A DNA stretch of 64,000 bases, taken from NCBI GenBank assembly GCA_900537185.1, contig LS999827.1:191001-255000 (forward strand), given 5' to 3'. Shown here one piece after another: positions 60,020 through 64,000 of this stretch. The notes under the pieces are model-generated. The model made no database searches, was not told the DNA's origin, and was given only the letters and a program-made list of their open reading frames with translations. This stretch comes from Cytophagales bacterium Alg240-R148. GTDB taxonomy: Bacteria; Bacteroidota; Bacteroidia; Cytophagales; Cyclobacteriaceae. Each line of letters begins with the position of its first letter. The stretch's first letter is position 1. The translations under genes were made by a program, and so were the position numbers.

Positions 60020-62167
60020 TTATGCTTTGTAATAATCCCCTACAACTTCTTTTCCTACTTGGCTGCTGTCAGCCTCTATTTGACCCTTTCTAAAAGCCTT
60101 TACTTTTTCTAAAAAGCTTTGCGTATAGTGCAAATAACTCAGCGCAAAGTCAAGCCCTGCTTCTTTTTCATTCAATTCCAAAACACTTGATTCAAATGAT
60201 TGGTTAAGTTCAAACCTGCCAGTTGCCACAAATTTCTCATCGAAATCAGCAATCAATTTAACCTGGGTATTGCATTGGTGTTCTTCACTTAATAAAAGTG
60301 CTTTGGCACCAATTACCAAAGAAGTATAGGCATTGTAAATAGCATCGTGGTATTCGGCTTGATCAAAAGCTTCTTTTGCTCGATCCAATCTTTCTTGAGA
60401 CTCCTCAATTACGTTTCCGATCACATCCAAAGATACACCAGCGCACTCCCCAACACCAATTTCAGGTATGAAGTTAACCTCTTTGCCCCAATCTTGGTAT
60501 TCCTGTTCTGCCAACTGGGTAAGGTCCGCATGCTTTTTAAGTTCTGCATAAAAATACCTTTTTCCTTGGCGTTGTACATAATCAATGAAGTTCTCCTCGT
60601 CGTTTTTATTGTCTTCAAAATTGTTCAAAATGGTCCTTAGAGCATCTGGTACTTTCTTGGTGGGCACTTTAATGATCTTTTCAGCAATAAAACCAGCACC
60701 ATTCGGTGCAATTCCTCCGCCTAATACGATCTGCATAGCCGGGGCAATAAGTGCTCCATTTTTAATAGAGCTACCGTGCAAGCCAATTTGAGCTGACATA
60801 TGCTGTGCACAACTGTTCATGCATCCACTTATTTTAATTTTAATTTCAGACTCATAAACCAGGTCTGCATATTCTTTGGCTAACAACTCTTCCAAGACCA
60901 CCGACAAGCCTGTGCTATTGGTTACCGCCAAATTACAGGTATCAGAACCAGGACATGCCGTGATGTCATGGATGGAATCAAAACCAGCCCAGTGCAAATC
61001 AAGAGCAGTTAGTTCGTTGTACAAATTGGCCAAAACTTCCGGTCGAACATACTTGAGAAGAAGTCCTTGGTTCACAGTAACACGAATATCATCTCCAGCC
61101 AATTTTTTGACAATGGCAGCCAATTTTTTCGCTTTTTCTGAAGGAATGTCACCCAATTGCACGCGCAAATACACCCCGTAGAACCCGGTTTGCTTTTGTT
61201 CAAAAACATTGGTTTGCTTCCATTTTTCAAATCCTACCGCATCAACCGGTTCTGATAGTTCAATTGCTGAAACATCTGGAAGGTTTACCTGAGACGCTCC
61301 AGAAGACACTATTGTTCCGGTTGCCTTTACTGCCCCTTTTTCTTTTTCAACCAATTCTAAAAATGCCTCATGCCCAATTTTCTTGATTAAAAACTTAAGC
61401 CTTGCTTTATTTCTATTTGCTCTTTCACCATGTCGGTCAAATACTCGAATTACGGCTTCAGAAAAAGGAATCAAAGATTCAACAGGTAAAAAATCATATA
61501 TTTTTTTAGCAGGTATTGCCTGAGCACCTAAACCTCCTCCTAGATACACGATAAACCCTTTTTTCTTAATGCCTCCTTCGTTTTGAATGGTAGGAATAAA
61601 ACCAAGGTCATGGATGTATGTAAAGGAAGTGTCCTTTTCTGAAGAAGAAAACGCTACCTTAAATTTCCGTCCCATGTCCTGGCATATAGGATTCCTTAAA
61701 AAGAACTGCGTGAAGGCATGGGCATATGGAGTCACATCAAATGCTTCATCTGGGTTAATACCAGCATCAGGAGAGGCAGTCACATTTCTTACCGTATTGC
61801 CACAAGCTTCTCTCAACGTTACGCCTTCCTCTTCTAGTTCTGCCCATACTTTTGGAGAATCACTTAATTTCACATAGTGAATTTGAACATCTTGGCGGGT
61901 GGTTAAGTGCAAATTAGAGGATCCGTACTTTTCCGAAACCTCGGCAATCTTCACCAACTGCTTCGGTGTAATTTTTCCATAAGGCAATTTAATTCGGATT
62001 AACTGAACCCCAGGTTGCCTTTGTCCATACACCCCTCTGGTAAGCCTGAAATGTTTGAATTTATCTTCAGGAATTTTTCCCAATTGAAATTCACCAATTT
62101 TATTTTCCAGTTCCTGGATGTCCTTTTTTGCTACCGTTGATACTTTATCGCTTATTATAGTACTCAT
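60020..62167 (-). CDS. Siroheme sulfite/nitrite reductase with C-terminal HEPN domain
   Basis: 715 residues. Two ferredoxin-like plus two siroheme/4Fe-4S modules cover 1-540: FRLTRGVYGQRQPGVQLIRI, LHLTTRQDVQIHYV, the CGNTVRNVTASPDAG region, ITACPGSDTCNLAVTNSTG, and KIKISGCMNSCAQH, giving the four cluster cysteines in C-x5-C and C-x3-C pairs. It reduces sulfite to sulfide, given the operon context. The last 125 or so residues form a helical HEPN-like domain (RAKEAFDQAEYHDAIYNAYTS, ATGRFELNQSFESSV) without the R-x4-6-H nuclease motif, so it is probably a dimerisation or nucleotide-binding appendage. Fused HEPN tails occur in related Bacteroidota enzymes. Confidence 0.93.
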   Translation of the reverse strand: MSTIISDKVSTVAKKDIQELENKIGEFQLGKIPEDKFKHFRLTRGVYGQRQPGVQLIRIKLPYGKITPKQLVKIAEVSEKYGSSNLHLTTRQDVQIHYVKLSDSPKVWAELEEEGVTLREACGNTVRNVTASPDAGINPDEAFDVTPYAHAFTQFFLRNPICQDMGRKFKVAFSSSEKDTSFTYIHDLGFIPTIQNEGGIKKKGFIVYLGGGLGAQAIPAKKIYDFLPVESLIPFSEAVIRVFDRHGERANRNKARLKFLIKKIGHEAFLELVEKEKGAVKATGTIVSSGASQVNLPDVSAIELSEPVDAVGFEKWKQTNVFEQKQTGFYGVYLRVQLGDIPSEKAKKLAAIVKKLAGDDIRVTVNQGLLLKYVRPEVLANLYNELTALDLHWAGFDSIHDITACPGSDTCNLAVTNSTGLSVVLEELLAKEYADLVYESEIKIKISGCMNSCAQHMSAQIGLHGSSIKNGALIAPAMQIVLGGGIAPNGAGFIAEKIIKVPTKKVPDALRTILNNFEDNKNDEENFIDYVQRQGKRYFYAELKKHADLTQLAEQEYQDWGKEVNFIPEIGVGECAGVSLDVIGNVIEESQERLDRAKEAFDQAEYHDAIYNAYTSLVIGAKALLLSEEHQCNTQVKLIADFDEKFVATGRFELNQSFESSVLELNEKEAGLDFALSYLHYTQSFLEKVKAFRKGQIEADSSQVGKEVVGDYYKA

Positions 62168-62188
62168 TTGTTGTGTCTTTGAATGTTT

Positions 62189-62215
62189 AAAAAGTGGCCT
62201 CCGTTTCAGAAGGCC
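62189..62215 (-). terminator. Internal terminator or attenuator between cysH and the reductase gene
   Basis: Read leftward, GGCCTTC (62215-62209) pairs with GGAGGCC (62202-62196), one G-U pair, six-base loop, followed by ACTTTTT. It lies 49 bases after the cysH stop and only 21 bases before the reductase ATG, too close for a separate promoter, so readthrough should reduce but not stop expression of the distal genes. Confidence 0.6.
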
Positions 62216-62264
62216 CTATTTAGAAAACTATGGCTTTGTTTTCCCATTATAAATCGAGGATGCA

Positions 62265-62984
62265 TCACCCTTGTTTGACTTCTTTATTAAAATAATTTTC
62301 ATGTAGTCCGCACTCTTTTTTAGAGGCCTCCCACCACCACCTTCCAGCTCTGAGGTCTTCTCCTGGCTCCAAGGCTCTGGTACAAGGCGCACACCCAATA
62401 CTCAAAAACCCCTTAGCGTGCAAGGCATTGTAAGGCACCTTGTGTGCATCCAAATGCGCTACTGTTTCTTCTAAAGTCCAATTAATAAGGGGGTTGTATT
62501 TGATCAAATCAAATTGAGCATCATACTCCAACTGATTCAAATCTTTTCTTCCCTCCGATTGACCGGCACGAAGACCAGTAACCCAACAATCCACATCCTC
62601 AAGGGCTCGTTTCAAGGGTTGTACCTTCCTAATAAAACAGCATTCCTTTCTGTCTTCTACAGAATTATAAAAACTATTAGGTCCTTTGGTCTTCAAAAGA
62701 TTTTCTATTTTATCCGCTTCGGGAAAATAGACCTCAATGTCCTTTTTATACTTTACAAGGGTATTGGCGTGCACTTCATATGTCTCGCTGAACAGCCTGC
62801 CAGTATCCAAAGTGAAGACTCTAATGGGAATATTATATTTAAAAATAAGATCAGTTATTACCTGATCTTCTTGGCCGAAGCTCGTTGAAAAAGCGATTTT
62901 CCCATTATACTTTTCGGCAAGAAACGTGAGGTCTTTTTTAAGATCTCCCGTTAAGGATGGTATATTTTTTTGTGTATTTGACAT
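62265..62984 (-). CDS. cysH: APS-type phosphoadenylyl/adenylyl-sulfate reductase
   Basis: 239 residues from the ATG at 62984; a longer reading from 63026 overlaps DUF2061 and is rejected. PAPS/APS reductase fold with STSFGQEDQVITDL (PP-loop-like SGGxDS position), LDTGRLFSETYE, and GLRAGQSEGR. The ECCFIRK and GCAPCTR pairs are the CC...C-x2-C ligands of a 4Fe-4S cluster, which points to use of APS and not PAPS, and the closing ECGLHE motif carries the catalytic Cys. It forms sulfite from activated sulfate, using thioredoxin. No sulfate adenylyltransferase (cysD/cysN) lies in the operon. Confidence 0.92.
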   Translation of the reverse strand: MSNTQKNIPSLTGDLKKDLTFLAEKYNGKIAFSTSFGQEDQVITDLIFKYNIPIRVFTLDTGRLFSETYEVHANTLVKYKKDIEVYFPEADKIENLLKTKGPNSFYNSVEDRKECCFIRKVQPLKRALEDVDCWVTGLRAGQSEGRKDLNQLEYDAQFDLIKYNPLINWTLEETVAHLDAHKVPYNALHAKGFLSIGCAPCTRALEPGEDLRAGRWWWEASKKECGLHENYFNKEVKQG

Positions 62985-62992
62985 GCCGTTTA

Positions 62993-63250
62993 TTATTTTT
63001 TCTTTCCAATAGAGATATAATTCCAAATGCGCTCATGACCGTAATAAAGCGCCATTTTAGTAAACAATTCAACCGAACCAATGGACAAAGCCACTTCAAT
63101 TCTGTCCGTCAAAATGTAAGAGATTAGTATGGTATCCAAAGTACCCAACACCCTCCAAGAAAGGCTCTTTAGAATGCTCCTGATAGGTTTTTCTGTATGA
63201 GGTATTTGGTTTGAAGGCTCTTTAAGGCCTACCAATGCTGCTAATGCCAT
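62993..63250 (-). CDS. DUF2061 small membrane protein
   Basis: 85 residues. The DUF2061 pattern is complete: RSILKSLSWRVLGTLDTILISYILT, IEVALSIGSVELFTKMALYYGHERIW (given in parts), with two membrane segments. This family is common as the first gene of sulfate assimilation operons in Bacteroidota and alphaproteobacteria, and may act in sulfate or sulfite movement or in enzyme anchoring; function not proven. It is the first structural gene after the riboswitch and poly-Cys leader, 88 bases downstream of the leader stop, and cysH follows 8 bases later. Confidence 0.88.
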   Translation of the reverse strand: MALAALVGLKEPSNQIPHTEKPIRSILKSLSWRVLGTLDTILISYILTDRIEVALSIGSVELFTKMALYYGHERIWNYISIGKKK

Positions 63251-63292
63251 GGTTGTAAAATTAAAAATTGAAAAATAGGTATAGATAACCGG

Positions 63293-63330
63293 TGATGTGA
63301 ACTACATCAAAGGACAATGTTGTGCTTTGA
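63293..63330 (-). promoter_or_regulatory. Alternative hairpins between the leader peptide and DUF2061
   Basis: Hairpin A: TCAAAG/CTTTGA with an inner ACA/TGT and a C-C mismatch (63307-63330). Hairpin B: TGATGT/ACATCA with a 5-base loop (63293-63309); the two share three bases, so they compete. GCACAACA inside hairpin A is also complementary to TGTTGTTGC in the poly-Cys codons with one bulged base. A stalled ribosome would therefore change which structure forms. No U tract follows, so the output may be Rho-dependent or translational. Confidence 0.42.
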
Positions 63331-63338
63331 AAATAGAG

Positions 63339-63440
63339 TTAGCAACAACAACAGCAACAACACACAGCAGTTTTTCTGAATGCTAAGAAGTGATTCAGTT
63401 TTTGCGAGAGAGATAAAATGTCTTGTTTCAGATTTTTCAT
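63339..63440 (-). CDS. Leader peptide of 33 residues ending in seven consecutive cysteines
   Basis: ATG at 63440-63438, TAA at 63341-63339. After a basic helical start (MKNLKQDILSLSQKLN) the last eight codons read Val, then Cys x7 (TGT TGT TGC TGT TGT TGT TGC), then stop. The run sits in frame, directly before the stop, in the leader of a cysteine-producing operon. This is the arrangement of an amino-acid attenuator: scarce Cys-tRNA would stall the ribosome there. Poly-Cys short ORFs acting this way are known in mycobacteria; I know of none described in Bacteroidota. Its ATG is 8 bases after the riboswitch P1 helix. Coding is inferred from codon pattern and place, not from homology. Confidence 0.78.
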   Translation of the reverse strand: MKNLKQDILSLSQKLNHFLAFRKTAVCCCCCCC

Positions 63441-63448
63441 TTTTAAAC

Positions 63449-63552
63449 GATTTATAGTTCCCCAATTTTACAAGGTCAGGAATTAGCACCTTTCCTGGTG
63501 GAAGGTTGCTAGAGGGTCATGGAGCCTGTCTCTCACCTCTTCTTTATAAATC
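63449..63552 (-). promoter_or_regulatory. SAM-I (S-box) riboswitch
   Basis: Read leftward, the aptamer is complete: P1 GATTTATA (63552-63545) with TATAAATC (63456-63449), then AAGAGGTGAGAGAC, CATGACCCTCTAGCAACC, and AAGGTGCTAATTCC, which are the conserved SAM-I cores (AGAG..., the kink-turn and GCAACC/GGTGCTAA). The aptamer binds S-adenosylmethionine, which stabilises P1. It heads the sulfate assimilation and siroheme operon, whose product cysteine feeds methionine and SAM. No terminator follows P1; instead the start of the poly-Cys leader lies 8 bases away, so the switch may act on translation of that ORF. Confidence 0.93.
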
Positions 63553-63555
63553 AGA

Positions 63556-63573
63556 TTCACATACGATTGTGAA
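63556..63573. promoter_or_regulatory. Inverted repeat TTCACA-N6-TGTGAA near the leader 5' end
   Basis: A perfect 6-base inverted repeat, overlapped by two direct copies of ACGATTG at a 10-base period (63563-63569, 63573-63579). It lies just downstream of the promoter and before the riboswitch, so it may be an operator or a 5'-end hairpin in the mRNA. Confidence 0.4.
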
Positions 63574-63585
63574 CGATTGATGATG

Positions 63586-63618
63586 CAAATATAAATGTCT
63601 GCAATTCAATAATCCAAA
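63586..63618 (-). promoter_or_regulatory. Bacteroidota-type promoter of the sulfate assimilation operon
   Basis: Read leftward, TTTG (63618-63615), 21 bases, TATATTTG (63593-63586): a full match to TTTG and TAnnTTTG. It puts the transcript start near 63580, giving a leader of about 330 bases that contains the inverted repeat, riboswitch and poly-Cys ORF. Confidence 0.75.
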
Positions 63619-63837
63619 CATTTATTAAAATATATTTAAAACTACCTTATATTCTTAAGCACCCCACTAACGATTTTTTTGATTTATTATGAATTTATTA
63701 ACGGATTAACCTCCATATTTTAAGAATAGTTTCCTAAAAAGAATTTTTTTTGAAAATATTATAAAAATTTACTGCTCGCATTTTATTTAAATCTTTTCCA
63801 TTTTTTTTAATTTAAACCTCCCGGGTAAATGTCATTT

Positions 63838-63865
63838 TTTGATTGAGCAAGACTTTATACATTTG
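63838..63865 (+). promoter_or_regulatory. Bacteroidota-type promoter of the gene at the window's right edge
   Basis: TTTG (63838-63841), 16 bases, TACATTTG (63858-63865), a match to TTTG and TAnnTTTG with a slightly short spacer. It lies 24 bases before the start codon at 63890. The AT-rich interval between the two divergent promoters (63619-63837) holds nothing else I can support. Confidence 0.6.
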
Positions 63866-63889
63866 TAGGAATATAAAAACGGAAAGAAT

Positions 63890-64000
63890 ATGTGGAAAAA
63901 ATTAAGCAAAGAAGCAATCAGAAAAAGAATTTTTGATTCATTAAATAGCAACATAGACTTTTATGAAGGTAAGATTTTAGGCGTACCTGCCTCTCATTTG
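63890..64000 (+). CDS. N-terminal fragment, possibly a PLP-dependent decarboxylase family protein (3' truncated)
   Basis: 37 residues to the window edge, starting MWKKLSKEAIRKRIF, preceded by GGAAAGAAT as ribosome binding site and by a consensus promoter. The segment with 'ILGVPASHL' looks like the start of Bacteroidota PLP-dependent group II decarboxylase-type enzymes, but 37 residues are too few to be sure. It is divergent from the sulfate assimilation leader, with about 310 bases between the two transcript starts, so it may be regulated independently. Confidence 0.4.
   Translation, partial: MWKKLSKEAIRKRIFDSLNSNIDFYEGKILGVPASHL

Noticed and set aside
63307-63489. A 60-residue leftward frame ending with a leucine run
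   Set aside because: It overlaps the poly-Cys ORF in a different frame and starts inside the SAM-I aptamer. The leucine run is just the shifted reading of the TGT/TGC repeat.
1-64000. CRISPR array, prophage, insertion sequence or defence island
   Set aside because: No regularly spaced repeats, transposase, integrase or phage structural gene was seen. The HEPN domain at the sulfite reductase lacks the nuclease motif and is not a defence gene by context.

Overview
The window looks like chromosomal DNA of a Bacteroidota bacterium, probably Flavobacteriales or Cytophagales. It is AT-rich. Several intergenic regions carry the phylum's promoter signature (TTTG, then TAnnTTTG), and many proteins belong to families centred on this phylum: DUF4296, DUF3822, TIGR02757, GH3-like, DUF4905, LPP20-type lipoproteins, Bat proteins, 800-residue FtsX permeases and a HEPN-tailed sulfite reductase. 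I see no rRNA, tRNA, CRISPR array, phage or insertion sequence.

Left part (1-10.3 kb): a membrane-protein tail; a MarR regulator with an identical palindrome before itself and before the next gene; small ligand-binding or secreted proteins; AlkD; a tandem FKBP lipoprotein; a histidine kinase/OmpR-type regulator pair; a retropepsin, a sugar-binding-only GH2-like protein and a sulfatase; a DinB-like protein.

10.3-25.3 kb: three consecutive FtsX/MacB-type permeases with no ATPase, an aldo/keto reductase, an SDR, a DUF547 protein, then an NtrC-type sigma-54 activator with its kinase and a convergent TPR histidine kinase. The palindrome TGTCCA-N4-TGGACA occurs upstream of both the permease operon and the activator, which points to one regulon.

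25.3-37.6 kb: two LPP20-like lipoproteins, a CHRD-like lipoprotein, AddB and AddA, a 760-base gap holding a strong candidate for a 6S-like structured RNA with its own promoter and terminator, then MutS2 and DUF4296.

37.7-58.6 kb: mostly housekeeping. A short Bat operon (DUF58, membrane protein, BatA), PfkA, LysE transporter, GH3 enzyme, YggS, DUF423, DUF1573, a RecD-like helicase, thioesterase, Nudix proteins, DUF3822, CoaD, PyrE (possibly leaderless), TIGR02757, an aminotransferase, LysM protein, NfeD, TlpA and a BNR-type lipoprotein.

58.6-63.6 kb: a sulfate assimilation and siroheme operon read leftward (DUF2061, APS reductase, sulfite reductase with HEPN tail, CobA, Met8/CysG-N). Its leader is the most striking part of the window. 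A consensus promoter is followed by a SAM-I riboswitch, then, eight bases after the P1 helix, a 33-codon ORF ending in seven consecutive cysteine codons and a stop, then alternative hairpins before the first structural gene. This looks like a dual sensor: SAM through the riboswitch and cysteine through ribosome stalling on the poly-Cys leader. The window ends in the 5' end of another gene.
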